A DNA stretch of 64,000 nucleotides, from assembly GCF_009795715.1 (NCBI RefSeq), contig NZ_WTCR01000005.1:186001-250000 (forward strand), read 5' to 3'. Under the pieces are notes generated by a model that saw only the letters and a list, made by a program, of their open reading frames with translations, ran no database searches and was not told where the DNA came from. Source of the DNA: Labilibaculum euxinicum (GTDB lineage Bacteria > Bacteroidota > Bacteroidia > Bacteroidales > Marinifilaceae). Positions 52,527-61,975 of this stretch are shown here, piece by piece. Numbering within the stretch: position 1 is the first letter of the stretch; every line of letters begins with the position of its first letter. A program made the translations under genes and the position numbers.

Positions 52527-53696
52527 TCAGGTTTCGTAATGAAAACTCTCTTCGAGTAAAGGATCATTTTTACTTAACAGCGGCGCTTTAGCCAAAGAGC
52601 TTAAAACAACAAACAAGAAGCCTACCAGATACAAGCACACAAAGCCAATTTCCGTTAAGCCAATTTGCGCCGATTTCCCGATTGTTCCGGGAATTACCAG
52701 TAAATAAATATTCAACCATTGACCAATCAAGACTATCACCGCCATAATAGATAACCACTTTAAATTTCGTTTCGAATTCCGGGTCATTAATCCCAGAAAT
52801 GGAATTACAAAATTAAGAACCAAAATGGTGAAAAACAGAATGGTATGATCGTGCAGTCTGGGTGCAAAATAGGCCGTTTCTTCAGGAATGTGACTGTACC
52901 AGATTAACAGATACTGAGAGAACCACAAATACATCCAAAAAATACTGAATGCAAACAGGTATTTTCCCATGTCGTGAATGTGTTCTTTGCTGATGAATTC
53001 CAAATGGCCTTTCCATTTCAGAAAACGGATAAAAAGGATAATGGCAGCAATGCCAATCTCAAAAAGACCAATAAAAATAAACCATCCGTAAAGGGTGCTG
53101 TACCAATGTGCATCAATAGACATTAACCAATCCCAGCTCATGGCCGAACTAGATACGGCAAAGAAAACCATGAATAAAGCGCCCAGTAACTTTCCCTTTT
53201 TATAGTATTTGATATCTGTAGATAAATCCTGCTGCAGGGAATTTTTTCGCAGCAAGCGCGTCAGCCATATCCAAACACCAAAATAAACCACCATTCGGAT
53301 GAAAAAGAACGGAATATTTAAATAGGCCGCTTTCCCCTCCAATACCGGATCGTGCAATCCCTCATGGGACCAATGATAGATATCATGCATACCGAAGTAC
53401 AAAAGGAACATCAAAATAGCTGATACCGGCAGAAATGATATCAAGGCCTCGGGAATGCGCTGCAATGCGGTATGCCATCCTGAATAAGCTATTTTATGCA
53501 ATGCCTGAAATACGCCTCCAAACAGAGCAATGAACAGGAAAAACAGGTTGTTAATTAAAAAATTTGTCCAAAACCTCTGACCGTTGGGGGCTTCTATTAA
53601 ATACCCAAGCAGAAGCAATAGAATTCCGAATCCCCCTACAGCGAGCAGTGCAATTTGTGTTTTTTGGGAAAATGTATAATTCTTGTCCATCACCAT
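52527..53696 (-). CDS. actF: Alternative complex III membrane subunit ActF
   Basis: The 389-residue protein has about ten membrane helices and the ActF (quinol:cytochrome c oxidoreductase quinone-binding subunit 2) blocks 'HKIAYSGWHTALQRIPEALI' and 'AMSWDWLMSIDAHWYSTLYG'. It is the second large membrane subunit, related to ActC. It lies between actD (14 bases) and actE. Confidence 0.93.
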   Translation of the reverse strand: MVMDKNYTFSQKTQIALLAVGGFGILLLLLGYLIEAPNGQRFWTNFLINNLFFLFIALFGGVFQALHKIAYSGWHTALQRIPEALISFLPVSAILMFLLYFGMHDIYHWSHEGLHDPVLEGKAAYLNIPFFFIRMVVYFGVWIWLTRLLRKNSLQQDLSTDIKYYKKGKLLGALFMVFFAVSSSAMSWDWLMSIDAHWYSTLYGWFIFIGLFEIGIAAIILFIRFLKWKGHLEFISKEHIHDMGKYLFAFSIFWMYLWFSQYLLIWYSHIPEETAYFAPRLHDHTILFFTILVLNFVIPFLGLMTRNSKRNLKWLSIMAVIVLIGQWLNIYLLVIPGTIGKSAQIGLTEIGFVCLYLVGFLFVVLSSLAKAPLLSKNDPLLEESFHYET

Positions 53697-53710
53697 TTGG
53701 TTTATGCGGT

Positions 53711-54232
53711 TTACAATTCAATCTCCTTAACCTGTATGTTCATAGCCTCTTCTTTTTCAAGAATCCCTTTCACAACATCATCCTGACTTCCTGCCTCATC
53801 CAGATCTACAATAATCACAAAACGGTCATCGGTACTTCGTTCGTCGTGAATCACAGTCCTGGCTCCGGGTCCGAGTTTCGAGCGAATAAAGAATGCTATT
53901 GCCATTCCAAAAGAGGCAAACAGAACCGTCAGTTCAAAAGTGATCGGGATAAAAGAAGGAATCGCAAAATGCGGCTTTCCTCCAATAAACAATGGATAAT
54001 CGACAGTAAATGCCCAGGTTTGAAAGCCAAAAGCTACAGCCAAACCAATACCTCCGCAAATAAATGCCACAGTTGGCAAATTGGATCGTTTGTAACCCAA
54101 AGCAGTATCCAGGCCATGAACCGGAAAAGGAGTCAAAACATCCTGAATGGAAACATCCTGAGCCCGCAATTCCTTGGTAGCACGAAGAAGATTTTCCTCA
54201 TCTTCAAAATAGGCTGAAATATATCTTTTCAT
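53711..54232 (-). CDS. actD: Alternative complex III subunit ActD (DUF3341)
   Basis: The 173-residue protein has a cytosolic N-terminal domain ('AYFEDEENLLRATKELRAQD', 'DVLTPFPVHGLDTALGYKRS') and two membrane helices (about 57-78 and 100-122), the DUF3341 layout. It is a structural membrane subunit of the complex. It lies 91 bases after actC and directly before actF. Confidence 0.93.
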   Translation of the reverse strand: MKRYISAYFEDEENLLRATKELRAQDVSIQDVLTPFPVHGLDTALGYKRSNLPTVAFICGGIGLAVAFGFQTWAFTVDYPLFIGGKPHFAIPSFIPITFELTVLFASFGMAIAFFIRSKLGPGARTVIHDERSTDDRFVIIVDLDEAGSQDDVVKGILEKEEAMNIQVKEIEL

Positions 54233-54323
54233 ATGTCTATAATTTGTTTTTCAATTGCCCTATGGAACTCGCCAGTATAGTCATTCTCATGTGCGAGAAC
54301 TTTTTCTCATGCTCGTTTCATGA

Positions 54324-55697
54324 TCATTCGTTTTTATCCTTATTTGTAAATTTCTCTCCGGAACTTTTCATTACGGTCTTCACCTCGGCAATGGCAATTA
54401 CCGGGAATACCCGAATAAACAGTAGGAAACAAGTAAAAAACAAACCTAATGTTCCAATAAATATTCCTACTTCAACGACAGTTGGACTGTACATCGACCA
54501 ACTTGACGGCAGGTAATCGCGGTGCAAAGAGGTTACGATAATTACAAACCGTTCGAACCACATTCCAATGTTGATGAAAATGGACAGAACAAAGGTAAAT
54601 GCAAGATTTCGTCTCAGCTTTTTGAACCAAAGCAGTTGCGGCGAAATCACATTACAGGTCATCATGATTGCGTAGGCCCACCAATAAGGTCCGGTTGCCC
54701 GGTTCAGAAATGCATATTGCTCATATTCCACGCCCGAATACCAGGCAATAAACAATTCGGTGATGTAGGCAATCCCCACAATAGAGCCAGTTGCGATAAT
54801 AATTTTATTCATCGATTCAACATGCCCAACCGTAATGTAGCTTTCCAGATTCAATACTTTTCGTGTAATCACTAAGAGGGTAAGCACCATTGCAAAACCA
54901 GAAAATATAGCTCCGGAAACAAAATAGGGCGGGAAAATTGTTGTGTGCCACCCCGGAATTATCGAAGTTGCAAAATCGGCACTTACAATACTGTGAACCG
55001 AAAGTACCAGCGGTGCAGCCAATCCGGCCAATACCAAACTCATGGTTTCGTGCCTGCTCCAGTGTCTGGCAGATCCTGTCCATCCAAAACTCAGAAATCC
55101 GTAAACTGCTTTTTTAAATTTTGATTTCACTTTGTCGCGAATGGTTCCGATATCAGGTATTAAACCAACATACCAAAACAAAAGAGAAACACTAAAATAG
55201 GTACTGATGGCAAATACATCCCACAGCAGTGGTGAGTTGAAATTTACCCAAAGACCACGCGTATTTGGATAAGGAAACACAAAGAATGCAAGTAGTGGAC
55301 GTCCCATGTGAATTAAGGGAAACATACCTGCACACATCACGGCAAAAAGTGTCATTGCCTCGGCCGATCGATTGATACTTGTTCTCCATTTTTGACGAAA
55401 CAGTAATAGAATGGCCGAAATAAACGTACCGGCATGACCGATTCCTACCCACCACACAAAATTGGTAATTCCCCAACCCCATCCTATGGTTTTATTCAAT
55501 CCCCATGTTCCGATTCCCTGCCAAATGGTCCAACCCATCATGGCTAAGCCGAAAAATAAGGCCGATAAAGTAATTGCAATTCCAGCATACCAAGCCTTCC
55601 CCGCCTTTCCTTCAATTGGAGCAGAAATTTCGTCGGTAATCTTTTTATACGTTTTTTTCCCCGTGATTAATGGTTCACGAATTGGCGACACATACAT
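54324..55697 (-). CDS. actC: Alternative complex III quinol-oxidising membrane subunit ActC
   Basis: The 457-residue NrfD-like protein has about ten helices with 'TNFVWWVGIGHAGTFISAIL', 'RQKWRTSINRSAEAMTLFAV' and 'LIHMGRPLLAFFVFPYPNTR'. It binds quinol near the periplasmic face and passes electrons to the FeS clusters of ActB. It follows actB by 10 bases. Confidence 0.95.
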   Translation of the reverse strand: MYVSPIREPLITGKKTYKKITDEISAPIEGKAGKAWYAGIAITLSALFFGLAMMGWTIWQGIGTWGLNKTIGWGWGITNFVWWVGIGHAGTFISAILLLFRQKWRTSINRSAEAMTLFAVMCAGMFPLIHMGRPLLAFFVFPYPNTRGLWVNFNSPLLWDVFAISTYFSVSLLFWYVGLIPDIGTIRDKVKSKFKKAVYGFLSFGWTGSARHWSRHETMSLVLAGLAAPLVLSVHSIVSADFATSIIPGWHTTIFPPYFVSGAIFSGFAMVLTLLVITRKVLNLESYITVGHVESMNKIIIATGSIVGIAYITELFIAWYSGVEYEQYAFLNRATGPYWWAYAIMMTCNVISPQLLWFKKLRRNLAFTFVLSIFINIGMWFERFVIIVTSLHRDYLPSSWSMYSPTVVEVGIFIGTLGLFFTCFLLFIRVFPVIAIAEVKTVMKSSGEKFTNKDKNE

Positions 55698-55707
55698 AAG
55701 CGTGGTT

Positions 55708-58692
55708 TTATGAATTGTTCGTTTCTTTATTTCTAATCTTTGTTAGATAACTTACCGATGGCAGCGTATGAATCTCCTCCAGCAAATGGTAATTTCGCTT
55801 GCCCGAAGTTTCTTTTACCACCTGACTATCCTTATCATTTAAATCTCCGAATATGATTGCTCCGGCAGGACAGGCTTGCTGACAAGCTGTTTTTATTTCG
55901 CCGTCCCGAGGCCTTCTTCCATCCATTTTCGCTTTCAATTTTCCTTCCTGAATTCGCTGCACGCATAGGGAGCACTTCTCAATCACTCCTTTGGCCCGCA
56001 CGGTAACATCCGGATTCAAAACCATTCGTTTTAAATCGATCGTCATGTCAGCCACATCGTGCAGATTATCTGGAATCGAATCTGCTTTCGTAAAATCAAA
56101 CCAATTGAACCGACGCACTTTATACGGACAGTTGTTTCCGCAGTAACGAGTCCCAATACAACGATTATAAGCCATTTGATTTAAACCTTCGCTGCTGTGA
56201 GTGGTGGCCGCTACCGGACAAACATTCTCGCAAGGTGCATTGTCGCAATGCTGACACATTACCGGCTGAAAGGAAACATCCGGATTCAACTCACTGCCCG
56301 AAAAATACCTGTCGATACGAATCCAGGACATTTCGTGCGCCCGAATCACCTCTTTTTTCCCAACTACAGGCACATTATTTTCCGCTTGGCAAGCAATTGA
56401 ACATGCACCGCAACCCACACAGGAATTTAAATCGACAACCAATCCCCAATGATGATTTGGAAAATTTGGTTTCTTGTAAATACCTGCATTTTCGTATTCC
56501 TGATGCGACTCATTTCCTGCTGCCGGATCTTTTAAATATTCGCCTAATGAAGCTTCACGAACAATTGCTCTTCCTTCCATGGAGTGATGAGTTTGAGTCG
56601 TTGCCAATTCATACTTCTCTTCTGTTTTTTTGATTTCAACTCCTGTAGAGAAATCGACCCGAGAATCATTTTTAAACTGAGATAATTGGGAAACATTAAC
56701 TCCCACATTCTTTCCAACTACTCCGCAATTTGTTCTTCCATAACCCAAAGCAACTGCAACAGTATTGTATGCTTGTCCCGGTAAAATATATACGGGTAAC
56801 TTTATGCCTGAATTTAACTCCACCACATCACCTGTTTCTAAAAGCATTTCTTCCGCTTGTTTTGGCGATACGGTGAGGTAATTGTCCCAACAAATTTTCG
56901 TTACCGGATCGGGAAGTTCCTGAATCCATGGATTGTTTGCCATTTTTCCATCACCCATGGCTGAGCTTTCATATACCTGAAGCTCAAAACCAGAAGATTT
57001 TGGTGCATTTGCTATGTTATCAATCAATTCGCCAATGCCATCCAACTTAAATTTGGTGTCGAAAACCGATTTTGTTTGAGGTTCAAAAACTCCTTGTTGC
57101 AAGCTGTTGTTCCAAAAAACAGTAAAATTTGGATAGACTGTTTGCAACGGATATAAATTCTCTTCCCAGTAATTTTTTATAAATTTTAAATAGTCCGTTT
57201 CCTGACCAATCCATGCAAGCAAAGTAGATTGAAATTGCCGGGTATTGAATAACGGACGAATTCCCGGCTGCATCAAACTGTAACGGCTTGTTTTAGGTTC
57301 CAAATCATTCCAGCTTTCTATAAAATGATTATCGGGAGCTACATATTTAAACCGACTACTGGTTTCACTTGGAGCCATATCCAGTGATACCGAAAACGGC
57401 ACTTTATCTATTGCCTTTGCAAATTCCTCCCCCTTAAAATAATCGTATACCGGATTAACACCGTAAGAGAACAAAGCTTTTATCTTACCCGAATTCAGAT
57501 CAGTAAGTAATTGTTCCATATCCCGATCAATTGCTTGTTTGGTCAGTATTTGTTTATCAATCCGCAAGGTTGTTCCGTAATTTTCCAACTCGTAATTAAT
57601 CCCATTGATTAAGATCTGAATATTCAAATCATTCTCTCCTGCAACAACCAATGATTTCCCTTTATTTTTCCAAAGCTCTTTGGCCAATTCGCGGATATCT
57701 TCCGAAGTATCATTCAAAGAATAGGATTCCTGACCTTTAATTTTCAATATCTCATTGTACAATTGAGCAACAAGCAAAGCTTGTTCGGAAGGTTTTACCG
57801 GAATCCGATAATCGGCATTACTTCCTGTTAGAGATAAACGCGATTCAAACTGAATGTGCCGCGACATATTCGTATTTCCATCGCTCAGTTTGCGTTTTTT
57901 GGTGTACTGACGAATGTGTTCAACAGGCATCAGCCAATTTCCTAAAAAATCTGCATCGAAACTCACAATTACATCTGCAAAATCGAAACGGTAATCGCAA
58001 ACCCCAGCTTTTCCAAAACACATTTCGTTCGCCTTTATTAATGCTGATGCAGATCGATTATCATATTGTACCCAATTCACATTAGGGTAGATTTTTATGA
58101 AATTCTCTATCACAGACTTTGTAGATGGACTGTATATTGTCGGAGTCAAAAGAACTGCTCTCTCTTTACTTTCTTTCAATTGATTCAATTGCTGAATAAT
58201 GTCATGATCCAACTCCTCCCAGGAAATTTTGGTATCGCCTTTCAGCGGATTTTTATAACGGCTGGTATCGTACAATCCCAAAATGGAAGCCTGAACCCTG
58301 GCACTGGTGCCTCCATAAGTAACCGACGACAAATCGTTGCCTTCAATTTTTATTGGACGGCCTTCTCGGGTTTTAATCAGAATACTGCAATATTCACTGC
58401 CATTTACATAGGATGATGCATAATAATTCGCTTTCCCCGGAGTAATTTCTTCAGGTTTAATCAGGTATGGAATGGCCTTTTGAACAGAATTCTCGCAACT
58501 GGCCAACACGGTACTTATTGCCAGACTGTATCCGCAAAGCTTTAGAAAATCACGACGGTTCGATTGTGATTTTTCATTCCCGTTATCAAATATATCGAGT
58601 ATTTGTTCCAGATTTCCCTTAGGTAAATTCTGCTTTTCGGGAGTTTCTGATCCATTTTTACGTTCGGCAATACTTTTCCAATGTTTCTTCAT
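55708..58692 (-). CDS. actB: Alternative complex III iron-sulfur/molybdopterin-oxidoreductase-like subunit ActB
   Basis: The 994-residue protein begins with a Tat signal (S44-N-R46-R47-D-F-L-K) followed by a lipobox-like LAS-C66. A large molybdopterin-oxidoreductase-like domain follows that carries no cofactor in this family. The ferredoxin domain (about 765-960) has CVGCGACSIAC, CQHCDNAPCENVC, CIGTRYCGNNC with one Cys replaced by Thr (the expected 3Fe-4S cluster), and KCSLC with CQQACP. ATG 58692 is chosen over 58728, since family members start MKKHWKSI-like. Confidence 0.95.
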   Translation of the reverse strand: MKKHWKSIAERKNGSETPEKQNLPKGNLEQILDIFDNGNEKSQSNRRDFLKLCGYSLAISTVLASCENSVQKAIPYLIKPEEITPGKANYYASSYVNGSEYCSILIKTREGRPIKIEGNDLSSVTYGGTSARVQASILGLYDTSRYKNPLKGDTKISWEELDHDIIQQLNQLKESKERAVLLTPTIYSPSTKSVIENFIKIYPNVNWVQYDNRSASALIKANEMCFGKAGVCDYRFDFADVIVSFDADFLGNWLMPVEHIRQYTKKRKLSDGNTNMSRHIQFESRLSLTGSNADYRIPVKPSEQALLVAQLYNEILKIKGQESYSLNDTSEDIRELAKELWKNKGKSLVVAGENDLNIQILINGINYELENYGTTLRIDKQILTKQAIDRDMEQLLTDLNSGKIKALFSYGVNPVYDYFKGEEFAKAIDKVPFSVSLDMAPSETSSRFKYVAPDNHFIESWNDLEPKTSRYSLMQPGIRPLFNTRQFQSTLLAWIGQETDYLKFIKNYWEENLYPLQTVYPNFTVFWNNSLQQGVFEPQTKSVFDTKFKLDGIGELIDNIANAPKSSGFELQVYESSAMGDGKMANNPWIQELPDPVTKICWDNYLTVSPKQAEEMLLETGDVVELNSGIKLPVYILPGQAYNTVAVALGYGRTNCGVVGKNVGVNVSQLSQFKNDSRVDFSTGVEIKKTEEKYELATTQTHHSMEGRAIVREASLGEYLKDPAAGNESHQEYENAGIYKKPNFPNHHWGLVVDLNSCVGCGACSIACQAENNVPVVGKKEVIRAHEMSWIRIDRYFSGSELNPDVSFQPVMCQHCDNAPCENVCPVAATTHSSEGLNQMAYNRCIGTRYCGNNCPYKVRRFNWFDFTKADSIPDNLHDVADMTIDLKRMVLNPDVTVRAKGVIEKCSLCVQRIQEGKLKAKMDGRRPRDGEIKTACQQACPAGAIIFGDLNDKDSQVVKETSGKRNYHLLEEIHTLPSVSYLTKIRNKETNNS

Positions 58693-58754
58693 AGATAAAC
58701 GGTTATCAATAGGTAAAATGCAATGCAACAGGGCAATAATTGGCTTTTACAATT

Positions 58755-59909
58755 CTAATAATGGCATCGGGCACATTCCCGTCCTCCAATATCAGTAACT
58801 CTTACACTGTCAATAACTCCTGCTGCCAAATCTTCGTGCAGTTTTTTAAAGCCATTGGAATAATATCCATTGGCCTGAAAATCAACAGCTGTTTTATCAT
58901 GACAATCCAAACACCAGCCCATCGATAAATCTTCAACTTGCTTAATTACATCCATCTCTTCAACAGGGCCATGACATTCCTGACATTCTCTTTTTCCCAC
59001 ATTGGCATGCTGGGCATGACTGAAAAAAACATGATCGGGCAACTGATGAATCCGAACCCATTCTACAGAAGTATTATTTTCTATTGCCTTGATAATTTTG
59101 TTAATTTCGAATTTCCCTGAATTAGGTCCTTCCCTTACAATAATATGGCAGTTCATACAAAGGTTTACATGAGGAATTCCTGCAGATTTACTTTCGTCAG
59201 CAGTGGTATGACAATATCTGCAATCAATTTTATTACCGGCAGCATGAACTTTATGAGAAAACTTAATGGGCTGTGCCGGTTGGTAATTTTGTTTGCGACC
59301 TAAGGCCATAGCTCCATCAGCCAACATGTTTATCTGATAACCAAAGGCAAGTACAAAAATTAGTATTGGAATAAATTTATATTTGATTTTTTTTGTGAAG
59401 AACAAATCAATTAAGGCCATAGTAAGTATGGCACCCAAAAAGAAAAAAACAATCAGGTTATTTACCTTAGGTTTGACTTCATGGAGAGTATCCTCTTTTA
59501 ATTGAACGAGATATGATTTTATATATCCCAGTTCCTCATCCGAATAAGTATATCCTACGTGAGACTCCTCCATTTTTTTTCCCAACGAGCTCATCAATAC
59601 AGACTTAAATTCTGCAATTGATTTATCGGCAAATGTTCCGGCAATATCCAACGCAGAAGGATTCCAATTCAGCGTATCGATGTATTCAATATTGTGACAG
59701 GAAACACAGGATGTTACATCCGTTTTTATTCTGGTTAAGCCTTTAAAAAGACGTTCTCCCCTTTTCTCAGAGCTTAGAAAATAGTTGAAGTGATGATTAT
59801 CATTTTCAGCAACATGAGTGCTGTCGGCTTCAATTGCGAGAAGCGCAGGAGGACTAAACAACAGAAAAAGTATAATCAGGGCATAAAAAAATCCGTAGGG
59901 TCTACTCAT
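58755..59909 (-). CDS. actA: Alternative complex III multiheme cytochrome c ActA
   Basis: The 384-residue protein carries six CxxCH motifs, at C68, C230, C251, C309, C333 and C379. The first lies in an N-terminal monoheme domain, and the other five form the pentaheme cytochrome c7-type core. A signal peptide is at residues 1-25 and two membrane helices at about 151-190. ATG 59909 gives the best signal peptide; the frame extends to 60011. It opens the act operon. Confidence 0.93.
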   Translation of the reverse strand: MSRPYGFFYALIILFLLFSPPALLAIEADSTHVAENDNHHFNYFLSSEKRGERLFKGLTRIKTDVTSCVSCHNIEYIDTLNWNPSALDIAGTFADKSIAEFKSVLMSSLGKKMEESHVGYTYSDEELGYIKSYLVQLKEDTLHEVKPKVNNLIVFFFLGAILTMALIDLFFTKKIKYKFIPILIFVLAFGYQINMLADGAMALGRKQNYQPAQPIKFSHKVHAAGNKIDCRYCHTTADESKSAGIPHVNLCMNCHIIVREGPNSGKFEINKIIKAIENNTSVEWVRIHQLPDHVFFSHAQHANVGKRECQECHGPVEEMDVIKQVEDLSMGWCLDCHDKTAVDFQANGYYSNGFKKLHEDLAAGVIDSVRVTDIGGRECARCHY

Positions 59910-60300
59910 AGAATAAGGTATTTGGTACAGATTAGGGTTATATAATAGCCAATAATGAAAATACAAATCAAAATACGAAACCTTTATCTGCCAAATCCTA
60001 CTGCAATCCAACTATTCTTCTTAAGGTAGCTGAGCTCACTTTCTTCGTAACTTCCTCGCTCTCTACCAAATATAATAATTTAAACGAATAAATCATATTC
60101 ATTCACATAATGAAATACAAATGGAAGCAACAATAGATACGGACTTAAATGTCTTTTTATTAATGTTTACCAATGGTACATGAATTTTGAAAAAAAAACA
60201 GAATTGGTCTAATTCAGAATATTTATGAACTTATTTCTATTTTTCAAACGAAAAAAGGGCATCCTCCTAAAAGAATGCCCTTTTATTTTCAATATTTTCT
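59910..60300. other. Intergenic region upstream of actA
   Basis: 391 bases carry the actA promoter region and the terminator of the collagen-like gene. I found no TAnnTTTG at an ideal place for actA. The rest is A/T-rich without clear repeats. Confidence 0.45.
60251..60284 (-). terminator. Terminator of the collagen-like lipoprotein gene
   Basis: A perfect 10-bp stem (60253-60262 with 60275-60284) and 12-base loop are followed on the minus strand by a run of T. It lies 17 bases after the gene's stop. Confidence 0.85.
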
Positions 60301-61257
60301 CTAGTTCAAACTCTCAACTAATCTATCAAACTCAAGTTGATTGCTTTTATTTGCTTCCAACTGAACAGCAGCCTGACCTGTCACTATTTTTATTTGATAC
60401 TCAATATCTTCGATAGTAAGCAGTTCTGTCATATTTTCTATTCCTTTAAGAATGTTCTTAAACCGCAGTATGTACCTATTATCACTACTGTTTTTAAATA
60501 CATATCCCTCACGAGAAAGGAAGTTGTTTTGACCAGTCAGTTTAGATAATGGTAAAAGTTTTATGGCGTTTGCATCTTTCCAGTAAACCAATACAATACC
60601 ATTTTCAAATACATCTTCATTAAGAGCAGGAAAATCAATATCCTCAATAATCGTTTTAGTAAAACTATCCCCGTCATTATTATACACGGCCCAACTAGAA
60701 ACACTGGCAGTATATTTAAATGTTTTCACATTCGCATTTCCGTCAGCCCCTTTCAATTCTAAACCAGCTCCCCAAGTTGTATCACCTTCATCATCTGTTA
60801 CTGCCGGGCCATAAAGTATAGAGCTAGTTTTGTCAAGGTAAAAGTCACCTGTATTTCCAAAATTATTACTAGGAACACCTTCGTCCGAGAATATTTTCGA
60901 ACCATTTGTACCGTTTGTTCCATTGGTACCATTGGTACCATTGGTACCCTTTAAAGAAAATCCGTCTGTATCGGTCCAGTTACCAGCATTTACTTTAGGA
61001 CCATACAACATTCCTGTTGCAACGTCCAGATAATAATCACTAACTGCACCAACTGCAGCAGCAGGCTCGCCTTCTCCACTATAAATAATACTGCCATCGG
61101 TTCCAGCTGGTCCAACTTCTCCTGCTGCACCTTGTTCTCCTTTATCACCTTTAGGACCCAATAATCCGGCCTCACCATCATCACCACTACATGAAACCAT
61201 CGAAATACTTAACGCCATAAAAGCGACTGCGAAAAAATAAAGTTTACTCGTTTTCAT
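60301..61257 (-). CDS. Collagen-like surface lipoprotein
   Basis: The 318-residue protein has a lipoprotein signal (SMVS-C23), a collagen-type Gly-X-Y run (about 28-55: GPKGDKGEQGAAGEVGPAG), and a GTN repeat (about 104-119). These run between two copies of a module, 'DYYLDVATGMLYGPK' and 'DFYLDKTSSILYGPA'. The C-terminal half is a beta-rich domain of unknown type. The protein is likely exposed on the cell surface as a rod. Repeat number of the GTN block may vary between strains. Confidence 0.88.
   Translation of the reverse strand: MKTSKLYFFAVAFMALSISMVSCSGDDGEAGLLGPKGDKGEQGAAGEVGPAGTDGSIIYSGEGEPAAAVGAVSDYYLDVATGMLYGPKVNAGNWTDTDGFSLKGTNGTNGTNGTNGTNGSKIFSDEGVPSNNFGNTGDFYLDKTSSILYGPAVTDDEGDTTWGAGLELKGADGNANVKTFKYTASVSSWAVYNNDGDSFTKTIIEDIDFPALNEDVFENGIVLVYWKDANAIKLLPLSKLTGQNNFLSREGYVFKNSSDNRYILRFKNILKGIENMTELLTIEDIEYQIKIVTGQAAVQLEANKSNQLEFDRLVESLN
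60901..60945 (-). repeat. Nine-base tandem repeat encoding Gly-Thr-Asn
   Basis: Five 9-base units, the central ones identical (GGTACCAAT on the minus strand) and the outer ones diverged, encode the GTN run of the collagen-like lipoprotein. Changes in copy number keep the frame. Confidence 0.85.
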
Positions 61258-61338
61258 TTTTTTTGTAAATTTGAAATGATTAATAATTTGGAATTAAAGA
61301 GATCTTGCGTGATGTTTAATTCCTTTTAATTGTATTCT

Positions 61339-61368
61339 TCCGGAGGCTGTAACCTCCGGATTTTTTTT
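61339..61368 (+). terminator. Terminator-like hairpin facing against the genes
   Basis: A perfect 8-bp G+C-rich stem (61339-61346 with 61353-61360) is followed by eight T residues on the plus strand (61361-61368). Both flanking genes run on the minus strand, so it would stop antisense transcription, or act as a hairpin after the Yip1 stop. Confidence 0.6.
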
Positions 61369-61960
61369 AATATGTTCGTAAACCTGCTGTTAACAATATT
61401 GCTCCAAGCACCAGGGATACAACCACTGAAACTGCTATTACTAAAATCAGGCTGACAATAAAGTAGTTGGTCTTTTTTTCTTCACTTACATTTGTAACAG
61501 GTACAAAACCTATATACAAAATGTATAAGCTGTAAATTCCTGCCAATAATGAGAATATGGAAAGGCTTGGAAGTATTGTAAGAACACCTGCTACCCAGAC
61601 CGGAGTATAAGAGTAGGCTACCAATTTAATTGCATTATCAAGGCTTACCTGAGTACCGAAATTAGTTGCTAACTTATGAATACAGAACGCACTAATAAAA
61701 ACACCTAAGAACGCGCCTACAAAAGCAAGTATCGCTTGATGAAATCCCCAACTAAGAGATGAAACTTTGAAATAACTTCCCAAGCCAATTAATCCATAAC
61801 CAATAAAAGATGCTATAGTAGGAATGAGAACCAAAGGAAGTACATAGGACATTAAAAAATCTTTACGATCTATTTGTTCACTACCAATTTTCGCCCATGC
61901 TCCTTTAGGATTAACAAGAACTAACTTTACTCTGTCGACTAAATATTCAATATTTATCAT
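61367..61960 (-). CDS. Yip1-family membrane protein
   Basis: The 197-residue protein has a short cytosolic start ('VNPKGAWAKIGSEQIDRKDF') typical of bacterial Yip1-domain proteins, then five hydrophobic helices. The function of these proteins in bacteria is unknown. It follows the AIM24-like gene by 15 bases, so the two are probably co-transcribed. Confidence 0.8.
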   Translation of the reverse strand: MINIEYLVDRVKLVLVNPKGAWAKIGSEQIDRKDFLMSYVLPLVLIPTIASFIGYGLIGLGSYFKVSSLSWGFHQAILAFVGAFLGVFISAFCIHKLATNFGTQVSLDNAIKLVAYSYTPVWVAGVLTILPSLSIFSLLAGIYSLYILYIGFVPVTNVSEEKKTNYFIVSLILVIAVSVVVSLVLGAILLTAGLRTY

Positions 61961-61975
61961 GATTTAAGGATTTTA

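Noticed and set aside
53564-54217. 217-codon plus-strand frame across actF/actD
   Set aside because: It is antisense to two well-supported act genes and has no recognisable domain.
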